Shown in pieces: positions 1-9,076 of a stretch of 49,809 bases of DNA (the stretch's first letter is position 1; the number at the start of each line of letters is the position of its first letter). The notes beneath the pieces were generated by a model. That model did no database searches and was not told the origin of the DNA. It saw only the letters and a list, made by a program, of their open reading frames with translations. The translations under genes and the position numbers were made by a program. This DNA comes from Saccharofermentans sp. GTDB taxonomy: Bacteria > Bacillota > Clostridia > Saccharofermentanales > Saccharofermentanaceae. The stretch spans positions 1 to 49,809 of the forward strand of contig JAKSRJ010000016.1 of the NCBI GenBank assembly GCA_024403715.1. The letters are read 5' to 3'.

Positions 1-611
1 GATACCTTAGCACCACCGAGGATAGCTACGAATGGACGCTGTGGGTTAGAAAGAGCACCACCGATGAAGTCGAGCTCCTTCTGGATGAGGTAACCAGAAG
101 CAGATGGGAGATAGTTTGCAAGACCAGCTGTAGAAGCGTGTGCTCTGTGAGCTGTACCGAAAGCATCGTTTACATAGAGATCAGCCATAGAAGCGAGCTC
201 AGCAGCAAACTTAGGATCATTCTTTGTCTCTTCCTTGTGGAAACGAACGTTCTCAAGCATCAAGATCTCGCCATCCTGGAGAGCAGCAGCCTTAGCCTTA
301 GCGTCTTCGCCAATAACGTCAGCAGCAAGTGTAACTGGCTTACCGATGAGCTCAGCAAGTCTCTCAGCAGCTGGCTTCATGGAGAACTTAGCCTCTGGAC
401 CATTCTTAGGACGTCCGAGGTGTGAAACGAGGATAACCTTTGCATTGTTATCTACGAGATACTTAATTGTAGGAAGTGCGCCCTTGATACGCTTATCATC
501 TGTAATCTCGCCTGTAACCTTATCGAGTGGTACGTTAAAGTCAACTCTTACGATAACTTTCTTACCAGCAACCTTAAGGTCTTCAACATTCTTCTTGTTG
601 TAGTATGCCAT
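1..611 (-). CDS. pgk: Phosphoglycerate kinase, 5' part (runs off the left edge)
   Basis: Glycolytic enzyme of the cytosol that transfers phosphate from 1,3-bisphosphoglycerate to ADP. About 203 N-terminal residues are present of a family length near 400. The N-terminus carries the PGK signature [12 protein letters not shown], followed by SHLGRPKNG, the substrate-binding basic patch of the N-domain. The start at 611 is set by the Shine-Dalgarno (SD) AAGGAGAG about 8 nt upstream. A promoter with a perfect -10 lies just upstream, and the preceding gene ends in its own terminator, so pgk seems to start a new transcript. The gene is truncated only by the window edge; nothing suggests it is broken. 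Confidence 0.97.
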   Translation of the reverse strand, partial: MAYYNKKNVEDLKVAGKKVIVRVDFNVPLDKVTGEITDDKRIKGALPTIKYLVDNNAKVILVSHLGRPKNGPEAKFSMKPAAERLAELIGKPVTLAADVIGEDAKAKAAALQDGEILMLENVRFHKEETKNDPKFAAELASMADLYVNDAFGTAHRAHASTAGLANYLPSASGYLIQKELDFIGGALSNPQRPFVAILGGAKV

Positions 612-668
612 GTTGATACTCTCCTTAAAAATACTTACTTAGTGCTATTCGCACGCACTTATGTGCAA

Positions 669-697
669 ATTATACAACTTTGGAAGAACCAATTAAA
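669..697 (-). promoter_or_regulatory. Predicted pgk promoter
   Basis: On the minus strand, TTTAAT (692-697) and TATAAT (669-674) are separated by 17 bases, about 58 bases before the pgk start codon. The -10 is perfect and the -35 is weak. The position between the upstream terminator and pgk supports the call. Confidence 0.55.
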
Positions 698-730
698 GCA
701 ATGGCAAGGCAAAATTAAGGCTAATTTGCT

Positions 731-762
731 AATAAAAAAGCCCGTGAGGTAATCTCACGGGC
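731..762 (-). terminator. Intrinsic terminator after the phosphate cotransporter gene
   Basis: A perfect 9-bp GC-rich stem, GCCCGTGAG against CTCACGGGC, with a 5-base loop. On the minus strand it is followed by TTTTTTATT. It sits 29 bases after the stop codon of the cotransporter gene and isolates it from pgk. Confidence 0.9.
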
Positions 763-790
763 ATTTTTAAGTTCAAGTAATTTTCAAAAC

Positions 791-2560
791 TTATTTTGCA
801 GAGGAATCTGTAAGAAAGAATCTATCGCAGTATTCCTTATACTTAGCTTCGTGCTTTGCGTCGCGCTTCTGCTTGAAGTCGTGCATGTAAGAACCCTTAC
901 TGCTGTTAGCTGAAGAGAAACGGTAAACGATAGCAGCTACGTTCATACTATGGTCAGCAATACGTCCACAGCTATAGAGGATATCGTTAAATACGAATCC
1001 CTGCTGCGCTGTACATACACCACGAGAAAGTCTATCTACGTGAGATGCCTTATAAGCATCACACATCTCGCTTATTACGATACGAAGAGGTCCAATATCC
1101 TCAATAACTTCCATCTTGTCGTGCTCGTATACATCGAGTGCGAGATTATAGATAAGGTGAACCGCAGCTAGAATTCTCTCGAGTTCAACATCAGCATACT
1201 TGGAGAACTCAATCTGCTTTGTATGCTTCTCTTCAGATGACTTGGCGAAATTAAGTGCGTGGTCAGACAAACGCTCGAACTCACCAATTACCTGAAGCAT
1301 CATAGAGCATTTTGCCTTATCTTCCTCAGATAAGTGCTGAGTAGTCGTAAGCTTCATAAGGTAAGAACCAATGTGATCCTCGTATTCATCAACACGAGTC
1401 TCGTTACGAGTAATGTAGTTAAAGCCTTCTTCGCTATAGTCTAGTGTGAGCATCTCGATAGATCTGTCGAGACCTTTACGAGTCTTGCTAAGCATTCTAT
1501 TTACACTGTTTGCTGACTCAGCTACGGCGATTGTAGGTGTTGCCATCAAACGCTCATCAAGGAAGAGCTCATTTTCTTCCTTAGAGTCCTTAACGATAAT
1601 CTTTGCAAACTTCTCGAGCTGATTGCAAAATGGGATAAGAACAACCGTATTAACAATGTTAAATATGGAGTGATATGCCGCAATTCCTACTACTCCGATA
1701 GTCTTATCGAGGAAAGGGAACTGAATGATTGCATTAAGTCCGTAGAATATGATAAGCCACATAACACAGCCAATTACCTTAATGGCGATATGGATAGCTG
1801 TAACTCGCTTAGCATCACGGTTAACACCGATAGAAGACAACAAAGCTGTCATACAAGTACCGATATTAGCACCCATGATAATTGGAATTGCCATACCGTA
1901 TGTGAGCTGGCCTGTTAAGGACAAGGACTGCAAAATACCAATCGATGCAGCGGAGCTCTGGATAACACCAGTAACAAGAGTACCAGCAAGAACACCTAAG
2001 AGAGGGTTATTAAAGTTAGTTAGAAGATCTGTAAATGTTTCGCTGTCTCTTAGAGGTGCCATGGAACCTGACATCATAGTCATTCCCTGCATAAGTACAC
2101 CGAAGCCTAGGAGCATACATCCGATATCCTTTTTCTTCTGCTTGCTTGATGCCATCAACAGGATTACACCAATAAGAGAGAAGATTAAGGAGAAGTTCTT
2201 TGGCTTTAAAAGCTCTAAGAAGATGTTATCTCCACCCTCGATACCAGACAAAGACAAAATCCAAGCTGTAAGTGTGGTACCAATATCAGAACCAAAGATT
2301 ACACCGATTGTCTGTCCTAATTCCATAATGCCGGAGTTAACAAATCCGACAAGCATAACTGTCATTGCTGATGAGGACTGAATAGCGATAGTGATCAAAG
2401 CACCAATCGTAAGCCCCTTAAATCTGTTGTCGGTAGCTCTCTTAAGAAGCTTCTCAAGTCTTCCGCCTGCTGTCTTCTTCAAAGCGTCGGAAAGCACGGT
2501 CATTCCGTAAAGGAAGAAAGCTAAGCCGCCGAATAATTCTATAAAACTGAAAACACTCAT
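791..2560 (-). CDS. Na+/phosphate cotransporter family protein with PhoU-like C-terminal domain
   Basis: Membrane protein of 589 residues of the NptA/YjbB type that couples Na+ to phosphate movement. The N-terminal two thirds hold the duplicated Na/Pi-cotransporter repeat. Each half has a QSS motif (QSSSAMTVMLVGF and QSSAASIGILQSL) paired with a glycine-rich segment (GSDIGTTLTAW, GANIGTCMTAL). The C-terminal 200 or so residues are helical and PhoU-like (for example MLQVIGEFERLSDHALNFA). I chose the start at 2560 because hydrophobic sequence begins there and a GAGGTT SD precedes it; a longer reading to 2686 adds 42 residues with no SD and no family resemblance. It is divergent from the OFA transporter gene. 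Direction of phosphate transport cannot be told from sequence. Confidence 0.93.
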   Translation of the reverse strand: MSVFSFIELFGGLAFFLYGMTVLSDALKKTAGGRLEKLLKRATDNRFKGLTIGALITIAIQSSSAMTVMLVGFVNSGIMELGQTIGVIFGSDIGTTLTAWILSLSGIEGGDNIFLELLKPKNFSLIFSLIGVILLMASSKQKKKDIGCMLLGFGVLMQGMTMMSGSMAPLRDSETFTDLLTNFNNPLLGVLAGTLVTGVIQSSAASIGILQSLSLTGQLTYGMAIPIIMGANIGTCMTALLSSIGVNRDAKRVTAIHIAIKVIGCVMWLIIFYGLNAIIQFPFLDKTIGVVGIAAYHSIFNIVNTVVLIPFCNQLEKFAKIIVKDSKEENELFLDERLMATPTIAVAESANSVNRMLSKTRKGLDRSIEMLTLDYSEEGFNYITRNETRVDEYEDHIGSYLMKLTTTQHLSEEDKAKCSMMLQVIGEFERLSDHALNFAKSSEEKHTKQIEFSKYADVELERILAAVHLIYNLALDVYEHDKMEVIEDIGPLRIVISEMCDAYKASHVDRLSRGVCTAQQGFVFNDILYSCGRIADHSMNVAAIVYRFSSANSSKGSYMHDFKQKRDAKHEAKYKEYCDRFFLTDSSAK

Positions 2561-2741
2561 TAAATTAACCTCGTGTTTATCTATGCCCACTTGTACGAAT
2601 GCTATTTTACTACGGTCAAGGGGAGTTAAACAAGGCACAATTATAATACATAGATTTGTATCTATACGAGCCAGATTGACCGACAAACGATTATATTGAT
2701 ACGCATCTATACAATCTCAACTTACAAACTTACAAAGGGCA

Positions 2742-2770
2742 TTGAATTTACTTTCAAAAGTCTATAAGAT
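2742..2770 (+). promoter_or_regulatory. Predicted promoter of the OFA-family transporter gene
   Basis: TTGAAT (2742-2747), 17-base spacer, TAAGAT (2765-2770), giving a short leader of about 30 bases before the start codon at 2807. The 246-base gap between the two divergent genes also contains three ATCTATA heptamers (2660, 2705, 2777). I could not fix a convincing promoter for the minus-strand gene. Confidence 0.5.
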
Positions 2771-2806
2771 ATGCGCATCTATATTTATTTTAGCGAGGTT
2801 AAAACA

Positions 2807-4162
2807 ATGGGTAACACTAAAACAGGTGGTTGGCGTTCCAACAAATGGTTCCGTGCTGCTATCCCTGGCCTTTTGCTCCACTGTTCTATCGGTACAGTTT
2901 ACTGCTGGTCTTATGTAAGTGAAGGTATCGCTGAGCAGATTGGTTACAGCACAAAGACTGTAGGTTGGGCATTCAGCTTGGCTATTCTCTTCCTTGGTTT
3001 GTCTGCAGCATTCCTTGGTAATGTAGTAGAGAAGGATATTCACAAGTCTTCCCTCATCGCTACAATTTGTTTTGCAGCAGGTATGATTGGTACTGGTTTC
3101 TTCGTAAACTTTGGTGCTAACGCTTACAACGGAGGCGCTGGTTCACCTAGCCTTCTCGCACTTATAGGTATTTTCGTTTGTTATGGTTTCATCATGGGTA
3201 TCGGTCTTGGTACTGGTTATTTGTCACCAGTTAAGACACTTATGCTTTGGTTCGAAGATCGTAAGGGCTTAGCTACTGGTCTTGCTGTAGCAGGTTTCGG
3301 TGCTGCTAAGGCTATCGGTGCTCCTATTATGACCGCTATGCAGGAAAAGATGTCTATCGACAAGATGTTCTACATCTTAGGTGCAGTTTATTTCGTAATG
3401 ATGTTCACAGGTCACTTGCTTCTTAAGAAGCCTGAGGGTTGGCACGAGCCTTCTGCAGGTGAAAAGAAGCCTACAATCATGGAAGTTCTCAAGACAAAGC
3501 CTATGACTAACTACATCGGTATCTGGCTCATGTTCTTCCTTAATATCACATGTGGCTTGGCAATCATCTCTTACGAGAAGCAGTTATTCGCAGCTGCAGG
3601 TTACGCAGCAATCGTTGGTACTCTCGGTGCTATCTCTGCTGTATTTAATGCAGGCGGACGTCTTGGCTTCTCTGCATGGGCTGATACAATGAAGGACAGA
3701 AATACAATCTACAAGATGATCTTCATCCTTTCTATCGTTTTCACAGCAGCAGTTCTTTTCACAAACGGTATCGTTGCTGCTTCAACAAATAGGCTTCTTG
3801 CTTTCCTTGTTATCGCACTCGTTATGGTTGTTAACGCAGGTTACGGTGGAGGTTTCTCTAACGTTCCTACACTTCTTTCCGACCACTACGGTATGGGTTC
3901 TATTTCTGCAATCCACGGTATTACACTTTCTGCTTGGGGCTTCGCTGGTATCGCTGGTCCTCAGCTCGCATCTTTCATCATTGAGCACTTCGGTGACAAA
4001 TCTATCGTAATCACATTCCACGATAAGCCATTCTATCCAGATAGCATGCAGAAGATTCTCATCGCTACATTGGCTCTTTACATTGTTTCCCTTGTTATCT
4101 GCTTGGTACTTGTTAGACCAACAGAGAAGGCTCTCGCTGCAAAGGCTGCAAAGAAAGCTTAA
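2807..4162 (+). CDS. OFA-family (oxalate/formate antiporter-like) MFS transporter
   Basis: Twelve-helix major facilitator of 451 residues. The N-terminus (RAAIPGLLLHCSIGTVYCWS) and the loop LGTGYLSPVKTLMLWFEDRK, with its glycine-rich helix and acidic/basic end, are typical of the oxalate:formate antiporter family. That family also contains YhjX-type pyruvate-responsive carriers, so the substrate is open: a small carboxylate is likely, oxalate is not proven, and no oxalyl-CoA enzymes are in the window. The start at 2807 follows a GAGGTT SD; an in-frame ATG at 2771 lies at the likely transcription start and has no SD. A terminator closes the gene, so it appears monocistronic. Confidence 0.88.
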   Translation: MGNTKTGGWRSNKWFRAAIPGLLLHCSIGTVYCWSYVSEGIAEQIGYSTKTVGWAFSLAILFLGLSAAFLGNVVEKDIHKSSLIATICFAAGMIGTGFFVNFGANAYNGGAGSPSLLALIGIFVCYGFIMGIGLGTGYLSPVKTLMLWFEDRKGLATGLAVAGFGAAKAIGAPIMTAMQEKMSIDKMFYILGAVYFVMMFTGHLLLKKPEGWHEPSAGEKKPTIMEVLKTKPMTNYIGIWLMFFLNITCGLAIISYEKQLFAAAGYAAIVGTLGAISAVFNAGGRLGFSAWADTMKDRNTIYKMIFILSIVFTAAVLFTNGIVAASTNRLLAFLVIALVMVVNAGYGGGFSNVPTLLSDHYGMGSISAIHGITLSAWGFAGIAGPQLASFIIEHFGDKSIVITFHDKPFYPDSMQKILIATLALYIVSLVICLVLVRPTEKALAAKAAKKA

Positions 4163-4185
4163 TCAATAATTAAGTTGCAAAACTA

Positions 4186-4214
4186 AACCCTGGCGATTAC
4201 TCGTCAGGGTTTTT
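4186..4214 (+). terminator. Intrinsic terminator between convergent genes
   Basis: An 11-bp stem (AACCCTGGCGA against TCGTCAGGGTT, one G-T pair) with loop TTAC, followed on the plus strand by TTTTTG. It ends the OFA transporter gene. Read from the other side it has a broken T tract (TTTAGTTTTGC), so it may also serve clpC, less efficiently. Confidence 0.88.
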
Positions 4215-4239
4215 GTTTGCTAAAAATCTATATGAGCTA

Positions 4240-6825
4240 TTAAGCTTCTACGAGTTCTGGCTCCTTAGCTTCTTCAACAGCACCGCCGTCTGTGATTACA
4301 ATCTCTTCGTCGATGCTATCTACAACTGCGATTCTGCCCGCCTTTATAACACCATCAAGAAGCGCTTCGGAGAAATTATCCTCAACCATTGACTGGATTA
4401 CTCTCTTTAATGGTCTAGCACCATACTGAGGATCATAACCCTTCTTAGCCAAAAGCTCCTTAGCAGAGTCTGTAAGCTTAATCTCGATTCCGATATCCTT
4501 AATTCTCTTACCTACCTGGTTAACAAGGATATCAACAATCTTGATAAGACTGCTTCTACCAAGCATTCTAAAGAAGATAATCTCATCTACACGGTTAATA
4601 AACTCTGGCGAGAAAGCCTTCTTAAGTTCATCAAGAACAACCTTCTTAGCATCATCATAAGACTTACCACCGTAGAGCTTCTCACGTGAAGCCTCATCCT
4701 CATCGGAAGTATCAGTTGCCATATCAAATCCGATTCGTCTTCCAGCATCTGCTGTGAGCATACGAGCACCAATATTACTTGTCATGATGATGATTGTGTT
4801 CTTAAAGTCTACAACACGTCCCTTACCATCTGTAAGACGACCATCATCTAATACCTGAAGCATGGAATTAAATACTTCTGGATGAGCCTTCTCAATCTCA
4901 TCGAAGAGAACTACTGAATAAGGATGTCTTCTAATCTTCTCTGTTAACTGACCACCCTCATCGTAGCCAACATATCCTGGAGGAGATCCGATAAGCTTAC
5001 TTACATCGTGCTTCTCCATATACTCAGACATATCGATACGAACAAGTGCATTCTCATCACCAAACATTACTTCTGCCAAAGCCTTAGCAAGCTCAGTCTT
5101 ACCTACACCAGTTGTACCTAAGAAGATAAATGAGCCTGATGGCTTTCCTGGATCCTTAAGTCCAAGACGAGATCTTCTTATAGCCTTAGATATAGCTGTA
5201 ACAGCTTCATCCTGACCTATAACTCTAGCCTTAAGCTCGTTTTCTAGATTCTTAAGTCTCTCGGCATCAGTCTCAGTAATTTTAGCAACAGGAATACCAG
5301 ACCACTTAGACAAAACATCAGCAACATCATCTACTGTTAAAATACCAGCAAATCCATTCTCGTCAGCAGCTGTCTTAGCATTCAAATCATCAAGTTCAGC
5401 CTTAATCTTCTCTGCCTCTGCCTTAAGTGCTTCTGCCTTTTCAAACTCTAAGTTAGCGCTAGCAGTTGCCTTCTGAGACTCAATCTCTTCAAGTCTCTTC
5501 TTAAAGCCCTTAGTTCTATCAGAAACAGCAAAATTAATTCTCTTACGAGCAGCAGCTTCATCAATCAAATCGATAGCCTTATCTGGAAGGAATCTATCTG
5601 ATACATATCTAGAAGACAAAATAACAGCCTGCTCGATAGCTTCATCTGTAATCTTAATCTTATGATGCTCTTCATACTTACCACGAAGACCCTTCAAAAT
5701 CTGGATAGCTTCGCTCTGTGATGGTTCATCAACGATAACCTTCTGGAAACGACGCTCCAAAGCAGAATCCTTCTCAATGTACTTACTGTACTCATCAAGT
5801 GTAGTAGCACCTATAAGCTGAAGCTCATTATGTGTAAGCATAGGCTTCATGATATTTGCTGCATCAAGTCCACCTTCGCCACCATTACCAGCTCCAACAA
5901 GAGTATGAATCTCATCGATAAAAAGGATGATGTTAGGGTCCATGCTAGATTCTTCGAGTACATTCTTAATACGTTCCTCAAAATCACCACGATATTTAGA
6001 GCCAGCAATAAGAGAACCCATATCTACACTATAGACTGTCTTACCCTTAATGATATCTGGAACATCATCGTTGACGATAGCAAGAGCCAAGCCTTCAGCA
6101 ATAGCAGTCTTACCTACACCAGGATCACCAACAAGACATGGATTATTCTTAGTTCTACGAGCCAAAATCTGCATTACGCGATTAATCTCTTCAGCACGTC
6201 CAATAACTGGATCGATTTTGCCTTCGGATGCCATCTGAGTTAGATTCTTGCCATACTTATCAAGTGTCTTATGGTCGCCTTTCTTAGGCTTAGATGAGCG
6301 CTGTTCTGGCTTACGAGAATCACGCATAGACATACGTGGCAGTTCATCATCATCCATTGGAGAAGCATCTGAAGGAGTGCCGAGAGATGCTGTTAAATCT
6401 TCAACGATCCCCTGCATATCAGCACTAGTTCTTCTTAAAAGACCATTAGCCTGAATGCTTCTATTACTTACGATAATAAAAAGCAGATGCTCTGGCTTAA
6501 TGATACCGTTGCTTCCAAGTCTTCTTGAGATGTCCATAGCATCGTTAAGCAAACGCTTTGTCTCGAGTCTTAATCTTCTTAATGAATCCTCAACTTCATA
6601 CTGACCTACAGGCTCATCTGCCAACGATGCATCAAAACCAATAATAGATGCTAGTACATTAAGTCCAGCGTTATTACGCTCTAGTGTCTCAGATGCATCG
6701 CCTTCAACAGCTGCTATTCCAGCTAATATGAACTCACTAGGAATCATTGCAGATGAAGCGCTCTCAGCAAATCTTTTTGCATATACAAGTACACGTGTTG
6801 TTTCTTCTGCTAACTTTAAGTTCAT
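4240..6825 (-). CDS. clpC: ATP-dependent Clp protease ATP-binding subunit ClpC
   Basis: Hsp100 unfoldase of 861 residues that feeds proteins to ClpP. Order of domains: Clp N-terminal repeats (1-150), AAA+ module 1 with Walker A GDPGVGKT (233-240) and Walker [11 protein letters not shown], a ClpC-type middle coiled coil with a UVR-like segment ([16 protein letters not shown]), and AAA+ module 2 with GTTGVGKT and [12 protein letters not shown]. In the N-domain, Glu31 and Glu112 align with the two glutamates that bind phosphoarginine in Bacillus ClpC, although the surrounding GTEH motifs have drifted to PSEF and KPEH. It is the last gene of the ctsR operon and starts by ATGA overlap with mcsB, preceded by a GGGAG SD. 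CtsR control is expected from the operon promoter. Confidence 0.97.
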   Translation of the reverse strand: MNLKLAEETTRVLVYAKRFAESASSAMIPSEFILAGIAAVEGDASETLERNNAGLNVLASIIGFDASLADEPVGQYEVEDSLRRLRLETKRLLNDAMDISRRLGSNGIIKPEHLLFIIVSNRSIQANGLLRRTSADMQGIVEDLTASLGTPSDASPMDDDELPRMSMRDSRKPEQRSSKPKKGDHKTLDKYGKNLTQMASEGKIDPVIGRAEEINRVMQILARRTKNNPCLVGDPGVGKTAIAEGLALAIVNDDVPDIIKGKTVYSVDMGSLIAGSKYRGDFEERIKNVLEESSMDPNIILFIDEIHTLVGAGNGGEGGLDAANIMKPMLTHNELQLIGATTLDEYSKYIEKDSALERRFQKVIVDEPSQSEAIQILKGLRGKYEEHHKIKITDEAIEQAVILSSRYVSDRFLPDKAIDLIDEAAARKRINFAVSDRTKGFKKRLEEIESQKATASANLEFEKAEALKAEAEKIKAELDDLNAKTAADENGFAGILTVDDVADVLSKWSGIPVAKITETDAERLKNLENELKARVIGQDEAVTAISKAIRRSRLGLKDPGKPSGSFIFLGTTGVGKTELAKALAEVMFGDENALVRIDMSEYMEKHDVSKLIGSPPGYVGYDEGGQLTEKIRRHPYSVVLFDEIEKAHPEVFNSMLQVLDDGRLTDGKGRVVDFKNTIIIMTSNIGARMLTADAGRRIGFDMATDTSDEDEASREKLYGGKSYDDAKKVVLDELKKAFSPEFINRVDEIIFFRMLGRSSLIKIVDILVNQVGKRIKDIGIEIKLTDSAKELLAKKGYDPQYGARPLKRVIQSMVEDNFSEALLDGVIKAGRIAVVDSIDEEIVITDGGAVEEAKEPELVEA

Positions 6826-7844
6826 GCTATATCTCCCTTCATAATGCTTCTAATAAGTTCTGCTCTCTGAGTAGGTCGATTATTAATCACCTTACGATCT
6901 CTTGAGTAGTCGTCATAGTTCTTACGAACCATATTTGTTAATTTGTTAATCTTTTCCCAGGTAATATCGATATCATCGTGCTTGATATAATCCTGGCCAA
7001 GTCTAAGCCAAGCAATCATTGTCATAGCATCAGAAAAATCTGCTCGCCTTAGATACTTAAGTGTCGCATAAGCTCTATAGAACTGATCTTCCACGATTAC
7101 TTTTTTCTTAGCACAGATATTCTTACGGCAACTTCTCTCGAGCTTAATAATATCTGCTACAAGTCTATTAGCGCCGTCTATTAACTCCTGCTCAGTAATA
7201 CCAAGAGTTGTTACACTGTTAATAGTGTAATGACTTGTCTCACGCATGCTACCATCGACATTAGCTATAGCATTCATAGCCCAGTCATACTTCTCAATAC
7301 GCTTCGTTAATATAGGAAGTGCACCTGTAGTCTTTTCAATACCAGGTATAGCCACGCAAACAGAAACTCTTACACCAGTTCCGACTGTACTTATGCGAGG
7401 TGATAAGAAGCCATACTTATCGGAAAAAGCTATATCCATGTTCTTCTCGAAATGCACCGCGAGTTCCTCAGCTCTCTTATAAGCAAGGAGCACATCATCG
7501 CCTGGTACCAAAGACACAATAGAGATGTGATCGATACTATTTACGATTACCCCAACACCTTCCTTTTTGCTGATGAGAATTCCATATTTGTCTTCACCAT
7601 TAACAACAGAAGTTGCTACTAATCCCTTGTTAAAAATATCTGCACGAGCTACGTCATCAAGCTCATCTGTTCTAACAAAATCAAGACCTATCTGGCTTCC
7701 CGCCTGTCTTACCATGCCAAGAACATTTTCCTTATCACTATCAGTCATCTTGGTTACAAAAGGGAACCCTTTAATGTTACGAGTAATTACAACCTTAGTA
7801 CCAATTACAACATCAGTGTTATTTCCAGGAGCGTCATACCACAT
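6822..7844 (-). CDS. mcsB: McsB-family protein, probable catalytically dead arginine kinase
   Basis: Position in the operon and overall alignment (ITRNIKGFPF near the N-terminus, STVGTGVRVSV at 152-162, the NSVTTLGITEQEL stretch near 209-221, QRAELIR at 326-332) identify McsB, the kinase that marks proteins with phosphoarginine for ClpC. Its length is 340 against about 360. The catalytic signatures are missing, however. The nucleotide-binding SSRIRLARN is GTKVVITRN (15-23). The NEEDHIRIQ loop with the catalytic glutamates is NSIDHISIV (102-110). The conserved CPTN cysteine is gone (FLSPRISTVGTG). The RGxYGEG segment with a second catalytic glutamate is replaced by ANVDGSM (194-200). The RDxxRA phosphoarginine pocket is RPTQRA (323-328). 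The start at 7844 is set by the SD GGAGGG, one base after the mcsA stop. The frame is intact, so it is likely a retained scaffold or adaptor rather than a pseudogene. Confidence 0.85.
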   Translation of the reverse strand: MWYDAPGNNTDVVIGTKVVITRNIKGFPFVTKMTDSDKENVLGMVRQAGSQIGLDFVRTDELDDVARADIFNKGLVATSVVNGEDKYGILISKKEGVGVIVNSIDHISIVSLVPGDDVLLAYKRAEELAVHFEKNMDIAFSDKYGFLSPRISTVGTGVRVSVCVAIPGIEKTTGALPILTKRIEKYDWAMNAIANVDGSMRETSHYTINSVTTLGITEQELIDGANRLVADIIKLERSCRKNICAKKKVIVEDQFYRAYATLKYLRRADFSDAMTMIAWLRLGQDYIKHDDIDITWEKINKLTNMVRKNYDDYSRDRKVINNRPTQRAELIRSIMKGDIA

Positions 7845-7845
7845 A

Positions 7846-8472
7846 TTAGTTGCCCTCCTTACGACTCTTAAGTTCATCTCTAAGCTTAGCTGCTAACTGA
7901 TAATCCTCAGCCTGAGCTGCAGCCTTCATACCAGCCTCAATCTCGTTATCAGGAATTGTAGACCAGTCAGCATCTTTAATCTTATCTAAAACACTTATAC
8001 TACTATTAGATTCTGGCTTACTATCATTTACAGGTGTAACTTCAACCTTCACGCTAGGTGCTGGTGAAGCTTCTTCTGGAATCTCTGATACCTCGATGTT
8101 TGCAATCTCACCTGGCTTTCTTCCGATATAGTCGCTACTTCCCTGCTTCTTCAAGATATTCTTGAGGATGGTCTCGTTATAAGTGTTATAGCATTCGATG
8201 CATCCGAGCATGCCCTTAGAATCTAATTCTCTTAATGATGTTCCACATCTTGGGCACTTAATCTTGCTATTACCAAAATCGAGATCACTTGGTGTTCCCA
8301 TAATGCCATTTGTTAATTCGCCAAGCATTGGGAAAGCCTGCTCAAAGAAAGTTGCCTGTCTTTTAAACATATCGTCAACTTTTAATTCTCTTGCACAATT
8401 CTCACAAAGAAGAGTGCCATTAATTCTTGTAAATGAATTTGTGATGAGTCCACCACATCTTTGACATCTCAT
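7846..8472 (-). CDS. mcsA: McsA-like zinc-finger adaptor with C-terminal UVR motif
   Basis: In Bacillus, McsA binds and activates McsB and modulates CtsR. This 208-residue protein has two treble-clef-like zinc sites: CQRC (3-6) with CENC (23-26), and CPRC (75-78) with CIEC (91-94). A low-complexity linker follows, then a C-terminal UVR motif (EDYQLAAKLRDELKSR) of the type that also occurs in ClpC and UvrB. Length and architecture are normal for the family. It lies 13 bases after ctsR and one base before mcsB. All zinc ligands are present, in contrast to the loss of the McsB active site, so its regulatory role may persist without kinase activity. Confidence 0.92.
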   Translation of the reverse strand: MRCQRCGGLITNSFTRINGTLLCENCARELKVDDMFKRQATFFEQAFPMLGELTNGIMGTPSDLDFGNSKIKCPRCGTSLRELDSKGMLGCIECYNTYNETILKNILKKQGSSDYIGRKPGEIANIEVSEIPEEASPAPSVKVEVTPVNDSKPESNSSISVLDKIKDADWSTIPDNEIEAGMKAAAQAEDYQLAAKLRDELKSRKEGN

Positions 8473-8485
8473 TACTATTTCCCCC

Positions 8486-8947
8486 TTATTGAAGCATCAA
8501 TCCGCACAAAGCATTTTTAAAAATATCTGCACGAACCACCGCTCTTATATCTGTATCTACCTTAGCCAAAGATCTATCTGACAAAGCTGCCATTAACGCG
8601 GTTGCCTCACGTGATTTCATAGCTCCGACTTGAACTGCGTTAGCTAATAAAATCTTTGCCTCTTGCTGTGAGAGATTATCACCTACTTCAGCAATCATTG
8701 CTGTAAGGTAATCATCCGCACTCATCGGCTGAACTCTAGAGATAGTAATCTGGCCTCCGCCTCCTCTTCTACTCTCTACGATATAACCGTTACCAGTTGA
8801 GAATCTTGTAGACAATACATATGTAACCTGAGATGGTACGCAGTTAGCTCTTTCTGCTAGGACGCTACGGCTAATTGTCGCGCTACCGTTATTCTCATCA
8901 AGCATTTCCTTAATCATGCTCTCTATAACATCTACCAGTCTTGCCAT
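8486..8947 (-). CDS. ctsR: CtsR, transcriptional repressor of class III stress genes
   Basis: Winged-helix repressor of clp genes, 153 residues. The N-terminal DNA-binding part (residues 1-65) includes the glycine-rich wing ESRRGGGGQITI, which acts as the heat sensor in Bacillus CtsR; the C-terminal part is the helical dimerisation domain. The start at 8947 is chosen because MARLVDVIE matches the family N-terminus and AGGAGG lies 8 bases upstream; the longer reading from 8995 would translate the operator region itself into a lysine-rich stretch. It is the first gene of the operon and has two CtsR boxes around its own promoter, so autorepression is expected. Confidence 0.95.
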   Translation of the reverse strand: MARLVDVIESMIKEMLDENNGSATISRSVLAERANCVPSQVTYVLSTRFSTGNGYIVESRRGGGGQITISRVQPMSADDYLTAMIAEVGDNLSQQEAKILLANAVQVGAMKSREATALMAALSDRSLAKVDTDIRAVVRADIFKNALCGLMLQ

Positions 8948-8963
8948 TAATAGATCCTCCTTT

Positions 8964-8994
8964 CGTTTGACTTTGACTTTGATTTTCTTTGACA
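8964..8994 (-). promoter_or_regulatory. CtsR operator cluster downstream of the promoter
   Basis: On the minus strand, 8978-8994 reads TGTCAAAGAAAATCAAA. This fits the CtsR heptad pair (A/G)GTCAAA-NAN-(A/G)GTCAAA with one substitution in each half. It runs directly into two more AGTCAAA copies (8964-8978) that end just before the SD. The cluster covers the start of the transcript. Confidence 0.8.
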
Positions 8995-8999
8995 TTCAC

Positions 9000-9028
9000 A
9001 TTATCGAACAACAAAAAAGGAATGTCAA
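9000..9028 (-). promoter_or_regulatory. ctsR operon promoter
   Basis: Minus strand TTGACA (9023-9028), a 17-base spacer and GATAAT (9000-9005): a near-perfect vegetative promoter placed between two CtsR boxes. Confidence 0.85.
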
Positions 9029-9035
9029 CAACAAA

Positions 9036-9052
9036 TTTGACATTCCTTGACT
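9036..9052 (-). promoter_or_regulatory. Second CtsR box upstream of the -35
   Basis: Minus strand AGTCAAGGAATGTCAAA, a heptad pair with the canonical 3-base spacer, ending 7 bases before the -35 element. It is also 25 bases downstream of the DUF1846 stop codon. Confidence 0.7.
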
Positions 9053-9076
9053 TTTTGGCTGAATTATTAGCTAAAC

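Noticed and set aside
138..603. Two plus-strand open frames across the left edge
   Set aside because: They lie antisense to the conserved pgk codons, have no SD and no family resemblance.
1749..2381. A 210-codon plus-strand frame
   Set aside because: It is a shadow of the phosphate cotransporter gene, whose motifs are all in the minus frame.
2561..2686. Longer N-terminus for the phosphate cotransporter
   Set aside because: No SD, no similarity to the family, and it occupies the likely promoter region.
6822..7844. mcsB as a pseudogene
   Set aside because: The frame is uninterrupted, overlaps are precise and the SD is strong; loss is confined to catalytic positions, which fits a retained non-catalytic protein better.
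8949..8995. Longer N-terminus for CtsR
   Set aside because: The extra 16 residues are the operator repeats read as codons; the strong SD belongs to the inner ATG at 8947.
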